Position numbers and translations under genes: made by a program. Of a stretch of DNA of 64,000 nucleotides, positions 53,135 through 62,563 are shown in pieces (within the stretch, counting starts at the first letter, position 1; each line of letters begins with the position of its first letter). Origin of the DNA: Alphaproteobacteria bacterium (GTDB lineage Bacteria; Pseudomonadota; Alphaproteobacteria; Rs-D84); assembly GCA_017503725.1 (NCBI GenBank), contig JAFVSL010000008.1, forward strand, positions 178,648-242,647, in the 5' to 3' direction. The notes under the pieces were generated by a model. It did not search any database. It saw nothing but the letters and a program-made list of their open reading frames with translations, and was not told the origin of the DNA.

Positions 53135-54229
53135 ATGAAGGTTGCGATTTTTTGTGATTATTTACATTCGTTTGGTGGTACTGAATACTATAATGCCACT
53201 TTGGCGATGGAGTTGAAAAAGCGTGGCATTGATGTTCGGGTGTTTATCTGTGAAAAAACTCAGAACTCTTACTGGATTGATAGGTTGGCTGATTGTGGAA
53301 TAAAGACATATGAACCGGCACGAAATCGTATAGACAGGGACGATCGTAGTGTAGATTATGAATTTGTAGATTCTTTTATTGATGAGTTTGTTTCGTGGTC
53401 GCCAGATGTTATACACGCCAGTCCTGCAGCCAATTTACTAAAAGCTTTCTTGGCTCATAAAAAAGCACCAAAGGTTCCAATTGTTGCTACTGAGCATACC
53501 ACACCATGTGCTGATTCTGCATTTTGGTATCCGGATGATTTCAAGAAACTGCTATCTAATGTAAGTTGTTTTGTTGCTACGTGCAGGACATCTGCTAAGG
53601 GTATAAAGGATTTTCATGGCTATTCTGGGCCTGTCAAAATTGTTCCGCATTTTATTCGCCCCCCAGTTCATAAGAAAGCGACCAGAATACCTTATTCAGT
53701 TGGTTGTATAGCAAGAATGTCGCCAGAAAAGGGGATTGGTGTTTTGCTTGTTGCCTGGAAGATGGTAGTTGCGGCGATTCCGGCAGCAAAACTATATTTA
53801 TATGGTGATGGCCGTGTAAAGTCCTATTTTGAACGTCTGGCATTTTCTTTAGGCTTGCAAAATAGTGTTGTTTTTGCTGGCACATACGACCCTCGGGATG
53901 GTGCTGGTGCTATTGCTGGTAGACACGATATTTTTGTGCAGCCGTCATTGTTTGAGAGTATTCCGACATCTCTTATTGAGCTTGGTATGCTTGGAAAGCC
54001 TATTGTGGCCACAAACGTTGGCGGTATAAGAGAGTTGGTACGTCGAGACACGGGTATCTTGGTTCAGAGTGGTTCGACTGATAAACTTGCCAGGGCTATA
54101 GTGAAGCTATTGTCATCTAAGGAGTTGCAGAAAGCTTTTGCGGCCAATATTCAGAAATCTGTTGGTAATAGGTATGATCTGGATAAAGCGGTTAATACAA
54201 TCATTGGTGTGTATAGGTCTGTTATATGA
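53135..54229 (+). CDS. Family 4 glycosyltransferase
   Basis: The 364-residue GT-B enzyme starts MKVAIFCDYLHSFGGTEYYN. The donor-domain VGCIARMSPEKGIGVLLVAW and E-x7-E in LFESIPTSLIELG are followed by GKPIVATNVGGIRELV. AGGGG precedes the ATG; an upstream TTG/ATG extension overlaps the promoter. It overlaps the GT61 gene by 4 nt (ATGA). Together with the divergent operon it forms a glycan-building locus without visible flippase or polymerase. Confidence 0.85.
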   Translation: MKVAIFCDYLHSFGGTEYYNATLAMELKKRGIDVRVFICEKTQNSYWIDRLADCGIKTYEPARNRIDRDDRSVDYEFVDSFIDEFVSWSPDVIHASPAANLLKAFLAHKKAPKVPIVATEHTTPCADSAFWYPDDFKKLLSNVSCFVATCRTSAKGIKDFHGYSGPVKIVPHFIRPPVHKKATRIPYSVGCIARMSPEKGIGVLLVAWKMVVAAIPAAKLYLYGDGRVKSYFERLAFSLGLQNSVVFAGTYDPRDGAGAIAGRHDIFVQPSLFESIPTSLIELGMLGKPIVATNVGGIRELVRRDTGILVQSGSTDKLARAIVKLLSSKELQKAFAANIQKSVGNRYDLDKAVNTIIGVYRSVI

Positions 54230-55401
54230 AAAGCGTAATTTATGCATCAGACGGTTATAGAAAATTTTTCAACAGGTCTGTTGAAAAAGTTCATTTTTTG
54301 GATGAACTAAATGTTCATAGTTTGTCCGATTGCACCATTGTAATCGATCCGGACCATAAGTTTGGTGTTTTTGATTCTGCCGGTATGTTTGTTCCCAGCT
54401 CTGGGCAAAAGCGGAATAAGGTTATTCAAACGCCTCCTGTCTTTATGACTGCTAATGATTATTTGGATGTTGAGGCAGTATATTTAGGAACTCTGGAGGA
54501 TCATTTTGGACATTTCCTGTTAGAGCACACAACCAGGTTATATGCTTTACTAAGGCAACGTTATCAGGGAAAGAAATATATTCTTGTCAACAATCGTAAT
54601 TTACCTGGTGTATCTGGCTTTGTCTATCAGTTGTTTGCGTTGTTGGGGATTGATCGGAATGATGTTATTGTTGTGTCATCATCGGTTGGCATTCGCAAAT
54701 TGTATGTCCCAGAGGTGGCATTTGAGATACCAAATACTTCGTCCAAGGCTTTTGGAAAGATATTTGATGCTGCTGCCAGCGCAATCACATCTGATATTAG
54801 GCATGACAAGGTGTATGTTTCTAGGTTGAAATTAGGAGACAGGGCCACATATGGCGAAGAACAGATTCAGCAAATATTTGCCTCTAATGGTTTTGCTGTT
54901 ATTTATCCGGAGTGCTTGTCCTTTGACGAACAGGTTGCGTATATGCGACATTGTAAGTGTTTGGCTGGTATAGCTGGTTCTGCGTTGCATTTGTCTTTGT
55001 TTATGCCGTCTGGGGGTACGGTTGTTCAGATAAAAAGGAATAAACCATATCGGGATAATAGCGATACTCAGTATCTATTGTGTGCAACAAAGGGCTGTGA
55101 CTTTGTCCTGGTTGATTGTGCTTTGGAGAGGCTGCCAACTCATCATTGGTCGGAATTTCCGCAAATCGTTGGACCAACCAAGTACTTGAAGCAATTTTGT
55201 GCGGATTGTGGTTTTGTTATTTCTGGGGCAGATATGGTTCCTGGTACTCAATATAAAAAAGCATATCGTGCTGCCTTTCGTTCTAAGGGTGGGTTTGTTA
55301 GATATCAACTTAAGCGGATGCTGGTGTATGTAGTTCCAAGGTTGATCCCATGTGCTACGAAAAAGACTTCGGTGCGTAGATGGCTAAACAAGCACATATA
55401 A
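54226..55401 (+). CDS. Family 61 (DUF563) glycosyltransferase
   Basis: The 391-residue protein has the GT61 hallmarks LEDHFGHFLLEHTTRLYALL, DKVYVSRLKLGDRATYGEEQ and GIAGSALHLSLFMPSGGTV. Prokaryotic GT61 enzymes are mostly uncharacterised sugar transferases of surface-polysaccharide clusters; eukaryotic relatives are xylosyl- or GlcNAc-transferases. The C-terminus is basic and amphipathic (YQLKRMLVYVVPRLI), consistent with membrane association. Confidence 0.8.
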   Translation: MKSVIYASDGYRKFFNRSVEKVHFLDELNVHSLSDCTIVIDPDHKFGVFDSAGMFVPSSGQKRNKVIQTPPVFMTANDYLDVEAVYLGTLEDHFGHFLLEHTTRLYALLRQRYQGKKYILVNNRNLPGVSGFVYQLFALLGIDRNDVIVVSSSVGIRKLYVPEVAFEIPNTSSKAFGKIFDAAASAITSDIRHDKVYVSRLKLGDRATYGEEQIQQIFASNGFAVIYPECLSFDEQVAYMRHCKCLAGIAGSALHLSLFMPSGGTVVQIKRNKPYRDNSDTQYLLCATKGCDFVLVDCALERLPTHHWSEFPQIVGPTKYLKQFCADCGFVISGADMVPGTQYKKAYRAAFRSKGGFVRYQLKRMLVYVVPRLIPCATKKTSVRRWLNKHI

Positions 55402-55460
55402 TTTTTTTGTGTCTATAAAATAAAATGTTTTTATTTTTTACTTCGATTTTACTTTGTTTA

Positions 55461-55488
55461 TTGCCTTTTTTGTGTATTTGTGTATAAT
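55461..55488 (+). promoter_or_regulatory. Promoter of the Hsp70/AAA operon
   Basis: TTGCCT at 55461-55466, 16-nt spacer, perfect TATAAT at 55483-55488. Transcription should start near 55495. Confidence 0.65.
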
Positions 55489-55495
55489 GAGATTT

Positions 55496-55749
55496 GAATC
55501 CATAGGGATATGGGTTCGGGGGCTTTTGCACGCCCATGTCATTCGGTGTAAGACGGCAGCATCGCTATTCCGATATCGTTCCTGTGGTTTTGCATCGTCA
55601 TTTATCCCTGACTGTATTACAGTCGGGGGGCTGTCCGCCATACAATAGGGGATATCCTGAAAGCGGATGGGATCACTAATGACATGATTTGCAAACTCCC
55701 CGACCGCCTGCATTCCTGCGGCGGTTGATCTATTGAAAGGAGTCAATGC
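55496..55749 (+). promoter_or_regulatory. Long folded leader of the Hsp70/AAA operon
   Basis: About 255 nt without a gene. The first transcribed bases form a 9-bp hairpin (GAATCCATA, 55496-55504 with 55509-55517). GACTGT/ACAGTC lies at 55610-55624. TCGGGG at 55623-55628 can pair with 55698-55703, and ACCGCC at 55703-55708 pairs with 55720-55725. GAAAGGAG follows as ribosome-binding site. It could be a cis-regulatory element or a small RNA ending before the operon. No known RNA family recognised. Confidence 0.5.
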
Positions 55750-56004
55750 ATGCGTATCACTATCTATCATACTGGACCTGTCGATTTTATAAGTAGGGTT
55801 TTAATTATTTTCGGAGCACCAGTTCTTGGTTTTATTTCTGGTGGTTACATTGGTTCTTGTATAGCAGAGATGTTTGGTTTTGTGGGTGGCAACGCAGAGG
55901 CGGTGTTTTGCGTGCTGCTTATAGTTCTTTTTATCGCCCTCTATATTTATCTTGGGGTAAAACTTAAATTATGGCTTGAAAAATTTTTTCAAGAAAATTT
56001 GTAA
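55750..56004 (+). CDS. Small two-helix membrane protein (first gene of Hsp70/AAA operon)
   Basis: The 84-residue protein has two hydrophobic segments, about residues 18-42 (VLIIFGAPVLGFISGGYIGS) and 55-75 (AVFCVLLIVLFIALYIYLGV), and a short charged C-terminus. The strong AAAGGAG fixes the start. No family recognised. It is followed by a soluble protein and the Hsp70 gene, and the operon ends with three more small membrane proteins. Confidence 0.6.
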   Translation: MRITIYHTGPVDFISRVLIIFGAPVLGFISGGYIGSCIAEMFGFVGGNAEAVFCVLLIVLFIALYIYLGVKLKLWLEKFFQENL

Positions 56005-56022
56005 TCAGATGGAGAATGGTCA

Positions 56023-56568
56023 ATGAGTGAGCAAAACTTGGATTTTATCTTGGAATTGTATAATGCACCTAAGTTGTTTAAGAAGCTTTTGGGGCATTTG
56101 TCCCCTGATGAACAGAAACGTTACATGGGGCAAATCAATTGGTTTGTAAAAAAATGTAACGATTTTATCACTAAGTCTGGCTATTCGTTTATTGTACCAG
56201 AGGGTGTTTATGATGTTGGGATTGCAGCAACGCCATTGAATTTGTCTGATTTTGATAAAGATGAGGAGCTCTTAATTGATCAGGTTATTGAGCCAATCGT
56301 TATGTTTCAGGGCAAGGTTGTAAAGTCTGGTGTTGTTTTGTTGAAATCTGCAAAGGAACCAGAGCCGGTTGTTGAGGTTGTTGAACCTCAGGTTACGGTT
56401 TCTGCCGATATTCAGGAGGAGAATGTAGTAGATACAGAAGCGGTGGTTGTTGACCCAAGTATTGAATTTGTTGAAATTGATTTTTCTAATGCAGAGGTTG
56501 TTACCTTGGATGATGTGTTAGCAGAAACAAAAAATAATGAAAATAATGAACCAAAAGGCGATGCATAA
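56023..56568 (+). CDS. Acidic protein preceding the Hsp70 gene, possibly GrpE-like
   Basis: The 181-residue protein has a helical N-terminal half (FILELYNAPKLFKKLLGHLS) and a middle with DQVIEPIVMFQGKVVKSGVV. That stretch loosely recalls the beta-domain of GrpE, the exchange factor for Hsp70. The last 80 residues are a Glu/Val-rich disordered tail. Its stop overlaps the Hsp70 ATG by one base. A GrpE role is a guess from position and weak pattern; the true grpE of the cell is at 37.7 kb. Confidence 0.5.
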   Translation: MSEQNLDFILELYNAPKLFKKLLGHLSPDEQKRYMGQINWFVKKCNDFITKSGYSFIVPEGVYDVGIAATPLNLSDFDKDEELLIDQVIEPIVMFQGKVVKSGVVLLKSAKEPEPVVEVVEPQVTVSADIQEENVVDTEAVVVDPSIEFVEIDFSNAEVVTLDDVLAETKNNENNEPKGDA

Positions 56569-59060
56569 TGACAAACTTTATAGGTATTGATTTAGGGACT
56601 ACTAATAGTGCTATTTCATCATATGATGGTGAAAATGTAAAAATCTGGAAGAGTTCTGATGGGTATGATGTTACGCCGTCTGCTATTTTTGTGGACAAAA
56701 GAGGAAATAAATATGTTGGTAAGAAAGCATACAACCAGATGGCGAATGATCCGGAAAATGTGGCGGTTCGTTTTAAGCGCATGATGGGTACAAGCACTAT
56801 GGTTAGTGTCCCAAATTTTGGCAGAGAGTGGTCACCAGAGGAATGCTCTGCGGAGATCTTGAAAACTATGTTCAATTATTTACCTGATGAAATCAAGAAT
56901 GATCCGGAGTTGGGAACTGTCATAACTGTTCCTGCGGCATTTGACCAAAAGGCCAAAGATGCTACACTGGCTGCCGCTAATATGGCAGGTATTGGAAAAG
57001 TTGCTCTTATGCAGGAGCCGGTTGCAGCGGTTATGAGTATCATGAAGACTCGTCCGGAGGATGGTATATTCCTTGTTTATGACTTGGGTGGTGGCACCTT
57101 AGATGTTGCTGTCGCAGAAAGCACAAATGGGCGAGTAAGTTTGATGAGCCATGGTGGGATTTCAGTTTGCGGCGGTCGTGATTTTGACCGTGTGTTAATT
57201 GAGAAGGTTGTCTATCCTTGGATGCAAAGTCGCTTTAAATTACCTGATGAATTTTGGACCTTGGATAAGTATAAATCTATTGTTGGAATTATAAATCATG
57301 CTACTGAAGAAGCAAAAATTGCTTTATCTGATAGAGAAAGTGCTACCATTTCGGTTTCTGAATCACAGTTGCGTATTCAGGATGAGGCAGGAGAGGATTT
57401 GTACTTGGATGTGGAAATTACACGTGAAATTTACAACCCTTTGATTGAGGAACAAATTCAGGATACAATTAAGGCTGTTCTTGACACGTTAAATGCCGCT
57501 GGTCTTAAAACAGAGGATGTTGTTCGTATAGTTTTTGTTGGGGGGCCAACAAATTATAAACCATTGCGTGATAAGGTTTCATCTCAGTTGGGTATTCCTG
57601 CGAATACCGAGGTCAATCCTATGACAGCCGTTTCAGAGGGGGCGAGTATTTATGCTGAATCCATAGATTGGTCTTCCCAGGCGCATGCGAAAAAGAATAC
57701 TCGTGGTTCTATCGAGTCTAAGGGGGCGGTAAATGTAAAATTTGACTATATTGCTCGCACTCCGGATTCTAAGACTAAGCTTGTTGTTACCCTTGATTCT
57801 GGTGGTAGGCAGGGATATGAATTCCAGATTGACTCGCTAGATACTGGTTGGTCTTCTGGCAAAATTGCATTAGGCGACAAAACTCCAGTTGATGTCCTTT
57901 TATCTAAAAATGGTGAAAATACGTTTAAGGTTTTTGTCTTTAATGATTTGGGTGAAATTGTTCCACTGGAAACAAATAAAATCGTTATTGTTAAAACAGC
58001 AGCGACAATTGATTCTATCCCAGCATCTCATACTGTGTTTGTTGGTGTGTTGGATAAATTAGGTGGAACGCCTGTGCCAGAAATTTTGGTTAAGGCTGGT
58101 GATATGTTGCCAAAACGTGGAACCATTAGGTTAAAGGCAGCAGAAACACTAAAGGCTGGCGATATGGCCTCTCTAAACTTTAATTTGTGGGAGGGTGATA
58201 TTGTAACTCCGATTGACGATAATCGCCCAATTGGCTGTTTCAAGATTTCTGGGACCGACTTTGATGATGGTGTCATTCCTGCTGGGGCGGATATTGATTG
58301 TATATATGAAATGTCGGACGATGGTAACATAAAACTAGAAGTATCTATTCCATGTATTCGTGGTTCCTTTGATTCTACGAACAATTTCTATTCTAGACAG
58401 GAAGGACAAAAAGACTATACCGATGCAGCTGAGGGAATTATAGCGGATGCGGAATCTACCCGTAGTCGTGCGGATGATATGGCTGAGAAAATTGACGACC
58501 CCGATTTAGATTCTGCGATTACAAAGTTGAATAATGCTGCCTCGTTGTCTTCCGATGAAAGGGATCCAGAAAAAGCAAGAGCTGCTGAAGAACAGGTCTT
58601 GCAGGCAAAAAAGGAATTGGCAAAAGTTCGCAAAAAACATTTGAAGACGATCCGCCAAATAGAGTTGGACAAGATGCTGGAGGTTTTTGAACCTCTGCGT
58701 AAGGTGGCAAGTACCACTGATATAAGCACTATTGATAATCTTGTTGCCAGCGCAAAGCGTACGATCGAACGTGAAAACAATGAATTTGAGGGCTATATCA
58801 AGGAAATTCGCTTTAAGATATTCGCAATTTTGTGGAAGCAAGATTGGTTCGTTGTTGCTCGTTTCAAGAATTTGGCCACACGTCGTCAAACTGTAACCGA
58901 CAAAGCTAAGTTCAATAGCTTGATTGCCGCCGGTAATAATGCGATGGAACATGACAATATTGACCGATTGAGACAAATTGTTGGTGAGTTGGAAATGATC
59001 TGTATTGGCGGCAGTGCCGGCTTTGAAGATATGAATATTACAAATATCGTAAGAGGATAG
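56568..59060 (+). CDS. Hsp70-family ATPase with extended C-terminus
   Basis: The 830-residue protein has the actin-like nucleotide-binding domain: IGIDLGTTNSAISSYDG (phosphate 1), VYDLGGGTLDVAVAES (phosphate 2, about 171), VRIVFVGGPTNYKPL (adenosine, about 323). The region after 390 does not resemble the DnaK substrate domain closely. It looks like beta-sandwich material followed by a long coiled coil (about 620-830), making it about 190 residues longer than DnaK. It is probably a specialised Hsp70 working with the AAA+ and J-like proteins encoded next to it. Spacing within the operon is one to a few bases. Confidence 0.8.
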   Translation: MTNFIGIDLGTTNSAISSYDGENVKIWKSSDGYDVTPSAIFVDKRGNKYVGKKAYNQMANDPENVAVRFKRMMGTSTMVSVPNFGREWSPEECSAEILKTMFNYLPDEIKNDPELGTVITVPAAFDQKAKDATLAAANMAGIGKVALMQEPVAAVMSIMKTRPEDGIFLVYDLGGGTLDVAVAESTNGRVSLMSHGGISVCGGRDFDRVLIEKVVYPWMQSRFKLPDEFWTLDKYKSIVGIINHATEEAKIALSDRESATISVSESQLRIQDEAGEDLYLDVEITREIYNPLIEEQIQDTIKAVLDTLNAAGLKTEDVVRIVFVGGPTNYKPLRDKVSSQLGIPANTEVNPMTAVSEGASIYAESIDWSSQAHAKKNTRGSIESKGAVNVKFDYIARTPDSKTKLVVTLDSGGRQGYEFQIDSLDTGWSSGKIALGDKTPVDVLLSKNGENTFKVFVFNDLGEIVPLETNKIVIVKTAATIDSIPASHTVFVGVLDKLGGTPVPEILVKAGDMLPKRGTIRLKAAETLKAGDMASLNFNLWEGDIVTPIDDNRPIGCFKISGTDFDDGVIPAGADIDCIYEMSDDGNIKLEVSIPCIRGSFDSTNNFYSRQEGQKDYTDAAEGIIADAESTRSRADDMAEKIDDPDLDSAITKLNNAASLSSDERDPEKARAAEEQVLQAKKELAKVRKKHLKTIRQIELDKMLEVFEPLRKVASTTDISTIDNLVASAKRTIERENNEFEGYIKEIRFKIFAILWKQDWFVVARFKNLATRRQTVTDKAKFNSLIAAGNNAMEHDNIDRLRQIVGELEMICIGGSAGFEDMNITNIVRG

Positions 59061-59066
59061 GATATG

Positions 59067-60479
59067 ATGGACCCTTGGTTACCAAAAGACTATAAAATTG
59101 CAAAGGATGTTGAGATCAGAAATCTTGTCTTTGCAAATGATACTTGGCAAATTTATAAGACGAATAACAACAAAAATTTGTTGGTTAGTCGTCAGCCGTT
59201 AGTGGACAAGTGGGTTGATCAAGGGTTATTAAATCCTGAGGTCTTCTTCAAGTGTGATTTTGGTGGTGACAACTTTAGTTGTTTGTTGTCTTCGGAGCGG
59301 TTCCTATTAGCACCACTAAGCTATAAGTTCTTTGAGGTGGATAAGGTTTCGGCCTTAGCTTTTGCAAAGAGTCTTAGGGAAACTAGAAATATCCTGAAGG
59401 ATGTTCCGTTGGATGATGCTATTTATGTTGAACAGTATGCACGGTTGTTGCCTGTTGCTGAGTTGTCTGGTGGGCATGTTGATGATAGCCTACTTTTAGG
59501 AACATGGTTAACCGGTGGGGTTGCTGTTCCGACTACTTCGATTAGAAGATTGAAAAGCCTGACTGCTAATTTCTCAAAGCAGGATCTGGAAGATATTATT
59601 GATGCCTCTGGTATAGAACAAAAGGTGCTGGATGGTCAGGTTGATTCAGAGGCGGCATTTTTAGATGACTTTGGCACAAGAAAACATAGTGCTGTTAAAC
59701 CAACTAAGTTTTCTCTGCCTGGGGCCACGTATCTGGAAAATTTCTTTCATGAAAACGTTATTGATATAGTCCAAAATGCGGAACGGTATGAGAGTCTGGG
59801 AATTGGTTTCCCATCGCCAATTATTCTTTATGGTAAACCAGGTACTGGTAAAACTTACGCCGTTGAAAAGTTGGCTGAATTTTTAGATTGGCCAGTTTAT
59901 AGCATAAATTCAAGTAGTATCGGCAGTCCATATATTCATCAAACAGGACAGAAAATTGCTGAGGTGTTCAATAAGGCGTTTGATACATCGCCATCTATTG
60001 TAATAATTGATGAAATGGAGGCATACCTTTCCAAGCGAGAGGGTGCGCAAGATTTTAAGGTCGAGGAAGTTGGCGAGTTCTTGCGCTTGATACCAGAGGC
60101 ACCAAAGAATAAGGTGTTGGTTGTTGGTATGACTAACTTGTTGGAAAATATCGATCCTGCGATCCTTAGAACTGGTCGTTTTGACCATAAGATTGAGGTA
60201 AGGATGCCAACAGCTGAGGACATTAAATCGATGCTTGATACGGCCCTTGCGAAATTGCCTAAGGAAGACGGTTTGGTATTGGATAAGGTGATTGAAGCAT
60301 TGACTGATAGACCACGTTCTGATGTTGCTTTTGTTGTTAAGGAGGCCGCACGATTAACCGCTTTTCGTGGTAAAGACAAAATTTCCCAAATTGAAATTGA
60401 TGATGCTCTTCAAGCTAGGGCATTGAAATCAACTGAAGACAAACCTAAAAGACGTATAGGATTTAACAATGATAATTAA
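59067..60479 (+). CDS. AAA+ ATPase
   Basis: A roughly 220-residue N-terminal domain of unknown type is followed by one AAA+ module. Walker A is LYGKPGTGKTYAVEKLAEFL (about 256), Walker B SIVIIDEMEAYLSKR (about 312) and sensor 1 VLVVGMTN. The arginine-finger region is DPAILRTGRFDHKI, typical of FtsH/Cdc48/proteasomal classical AAA proteins. The ATG pair at 59064/59067 follows AGAGGATAGG. No protease motif is seen, so it is an unfoldase or remodeller rather than a protease. It overlaps the next gene by 11 nt. Confidence 0.8.
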   Translation: MDPWLPKDYKIAKDVEIRNLVFANDTWQIYKTNNNKNLLVSRQPLVDKWVDQGLLNPEVFFKCDFGGDNFSCLLSSERFLLAPLSYKFFEVDKVSALAFAKSLRETRNILKDVPLDDAIYVEQYARLLPVAELSGGHVDDSLLLGTWLTGGVAVPTTSIRRLKSLTANFSKQDLEDIIDASGIEQKVLDGQVDSEAAFLDDFGTRKHSAVKPTKFSLPGATYLENFFHENVIDIVQNAERYESLGIGFPSPIILYGKPGTGKTYAVEKLAEFLDWPVYSINSSSIGSPYIHQTGQKIAEVFNKAFDTSPSIVIIDEMEAYLSKREGAQDFKVEEVGEFLRLIPEAPKNKVLVVGMTNLLENIDPAILRTGRFDHKIEVRMPTAEDIKSMLDTALAKLPKEDGLVLDKVIEALTDRPRSDVAFVVKEAARLTAFRGKDKISQIEIDDALQARALKSTEDKPKRRIGFNNDN

Positions 60480-62262
60480 AGAAAATCCCTTTTATATACT
60501 TGGTGCTAGTCTGCGAGACAATCGCCAAAAGATAATGTCCCTTGCGGAAGAAAAGAGCCTTGAAGTTGATGAGGCTGTTTGTTCTGAGGCCCGTATGGTA
60601 CTTACAAATCCAAGAAGACGATTGGTGGCCGAGTTGTCCTGGTTCCCTGGAGTTAGTCTAAAGGAAACGTCAGTCATATTGAGTAAGTTGAAGTTTGGAG
60701 TTCTTGAGACAGAATTGCTCGATAAATTACCGCCTTTGGTTAGGTTTAACTTGTCTTTGGAGTTGTTGCTGCATGGAAAAAAGAAATTGAGTGATGCTGC
60801 TCTTGAAAAGAGTTTATTCGAACTAGCTAAATCATATGATGATATTAACGCTGATAGCTTGTTAAAAGTTATAAATGAAGAACGTAGCATTTCAGGATTC
60901 TCTGAGGTGTCAGATGTTGCTATTTTGGCCGAGGAAATTGAAAATATCAGGATCCAGGCTGTCCATTCATTACAAGATTTATTATCTGGTCGTTCTTTGA
61001 CATCTCTAAACCATATTATGTTGGGTGTTCTGGCACGAGAGAAAAAGGATGGTTCTTCTTTGGAATTGGTTCAGGATTATATTGACAGCATATATGCGAT
61101 GTCAGTTCAAAAGGATATGGAGACTTTAGATGAAGGGATAAAGTCCTCTATTGAGAATGTAAAAAAAGTGGCCGCAAGGAAAAATGTATCAAAATCTTAC
61201 TTAGAGCAGGTAATTGATGAATTCCTCTCAAAGTTGGAGGATTACGATAACATTATGCAGCCTATGCAGGTAAGCATGCAAAATCGTGGCTTAGAACATA
61301 CAGCAAGTAGAGAGATGGCTAGCCAGGTGCGCTTGTTGGCAATTCATTTGAGTACCAAGCACAAGGCATTTGATTTATCAGAACGAATTGTAAAAAAGGC
61401 AAAGGAGTTGTTTGCGGAGGTTAATACTTCTGCTGAACATTTTGCTGAGGACCTGTCAGCAATTACTCAGTTAAGGGAGTCTAAGGCAAAACGGGAGAAG
61501 GAAATAACTTGCACAATTGAAAAGCGATCATTATTTTTCCCAAAAACTGTATCTATCAACCCCAAAAAAATTCAGTATGGTGAGACTGAATATCAATTGA
61601 ATGAGATTACACATATTCGTTATGGTTTGACAGAACGATATGTTAATGGTTTTCATCAGGGAACTGATACCATGGTGGCATTTGGTGATTCTGAAGGTGA
61701 AACAGTCATAACTTGGATGGATAAGTATGATTTTAGGAAGTTTACAGATGCTCTATGGAAAGCGGTTGGTCCGGATTTGATTATGATTATGGTTGCACAA
61801 CTTGCTCAGGGTAAGGATATTTACGGAACCATTTACAATGATGGTATTAAGTTGACCAAATCCAAGTTTTTTAGCTCAGAGACTAAATTCTTCAAGTGGC
61901 ATGAGGTTGGTTGGGCTGAGATGAATGGAGCTATTCATTTTATGGCATTCAAAGAGAATGATTTTGTTAAAAGTTTTTCTTTCCAGGAAATTAACAATGC
62001 TCACGTTATTTCTGTGATGATGCGAATATTCAAAGAACATCCTGCACGCACTATTAGTGAGGCATTTGGAATGTCTAAGGCCGATGCTAAAAAGGAACGT
62101 CAGGTTAGCTTCTCAGAGGATACGCCGGAGGATTCTGATGATTCAACTTCTGGAAATTCATCCTCAACCAATTCTGTGAATGATGAGAGTTCCGATGGGT
62201 GGCTTGGTCTATTCCTATTTATTTTCATTGCAATAATTATTGCAATACTTGGAGGTGCATAA
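60469..62262 (+). CDS. J-like protein with C-terminal membrane anchor
   Basis: The 597-residue protein begins KENPFYILGASLRDNRQKIM and continues to LTNPRRRLVAELSWFPG. This resembles a degenerate J-type helical domain (NPFxxLG...) but has no HPD tripeptide. Long helical segments fill residues 60-320. Residues 340-500 look like one or two PH-like beta domains (TYQLNEITHIRYGLTERY-type strands). A Ser/Asp/Glu-rich linker and a single C-terminal helix (WLGLFLFIFIAIIIAILGG) follow. This tail anchor would place the Hsp70/AAA machinery at the membrane. Confidence 0.65.
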   Translation: MIIKENPFYILGASLRDNRQKIMSLAEEKSLEVDEAVCSEARMVLTNPRRRLVAELSWFPGVSLKETSVILSKLKFGVLETELLDKLPPLVRFNLSLELLLHGKKKLSDAALEKSLFELAKSYDDINADSLLKVINEERSISGFSEVSDVAILAEEIENIRIQAVHSLQDLLSGRSLTSLNHIMLGVLAREKKDGSSLELVQDYIDSIYAMSVQKDMETLDEGIKSSIENVKKVAARKNVSKSYLEQVIDEFLSKLEDYDNIMQPMQVSMQNRGLEHTASREMASQVRLLAIHLSTKHKAFDLSERIVKKAKELFAEVNTSAEHFAEDLSAITQLRESKAKREKEITCTIEKRSLFFPKTVSINPKKIQYGETEYQLNEITHIRYGLTERYVNGFHQGTDTMVAFGDSEGETVITWMDKYDFRKFTDALWKAVGPDLIMIMVAQLAQGKDIYGTIYNDGIKLTKSKFFSSETKFFKWHEVGWAEMNGAIHFMAFKENDFVKSFSFQEINNAHVISVMMRIFKEHPARTISEAFGMSKADAKKERQVSFSEDTPEDSDDSTSGNSSSTNSVNDESSDGWLGLFLFIFIAIIIAILGGA

Positions 62263-62263
62263 A

Positions 62264-62551
62264 ATGAATAAAAATTCTTGGTACATTGTTTGTTGTATTA
62301 TGTTGGGTTTGGCTATTCTACCGGTCATGCCCTATGGATACTATATGCTATTACGTGTTGTTATCTGTGGTGTTTGCCTGTGGCAGATAATTACATTATA
62401 CAATAACAAGGGAACGCTGCCGGTTGGATTATGCCTGATTGCTCTGCTGTATAATCCTATATTCTCTGTTGGCTTAACACGTGGAGTATGGACAATACTA
62501 AACATTGCCACGTTGATTTACTTTATATCAAATATGAAAGCAACTAAATAA
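62264..62551 (+). CDS. Small membrane protein of the Hsp70/AAA operon
   Basis: The 95-residue protein starts 1 nt after the preceding stop behind GGAGGTG, which lies inside the previous gene. Three hydrophobic segments are seen: WYIVCCIMLGLAILPVMPYG, LLRVVICGVCLWQIITLY and CLIALLYNPIFSVGL continuing to ILNIATLIYFI. The NPI...L-x-R-x-x-W pattern recurs in small uncharacterised membrane proteins. Function unknown. Confidence 0.65.
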   Translation: MNKNSWYIVCCIMLGLAILPVMPYGYYMLLRVVICGVCLWQIITLYNNKGTLPVGLCLIALLYNPIFSVGLTRGVWTILNIATLIYFISNMKATK

Positions 62552-62563
62552 AGGATTTGTGAT

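Noticed and set aside
56023..56568. A second true grpE
   Set aside because: Only a short stretch recalls the GrpE beta-domain and the long coiled-coil dimer helix is missing; kept as a tentative note only.
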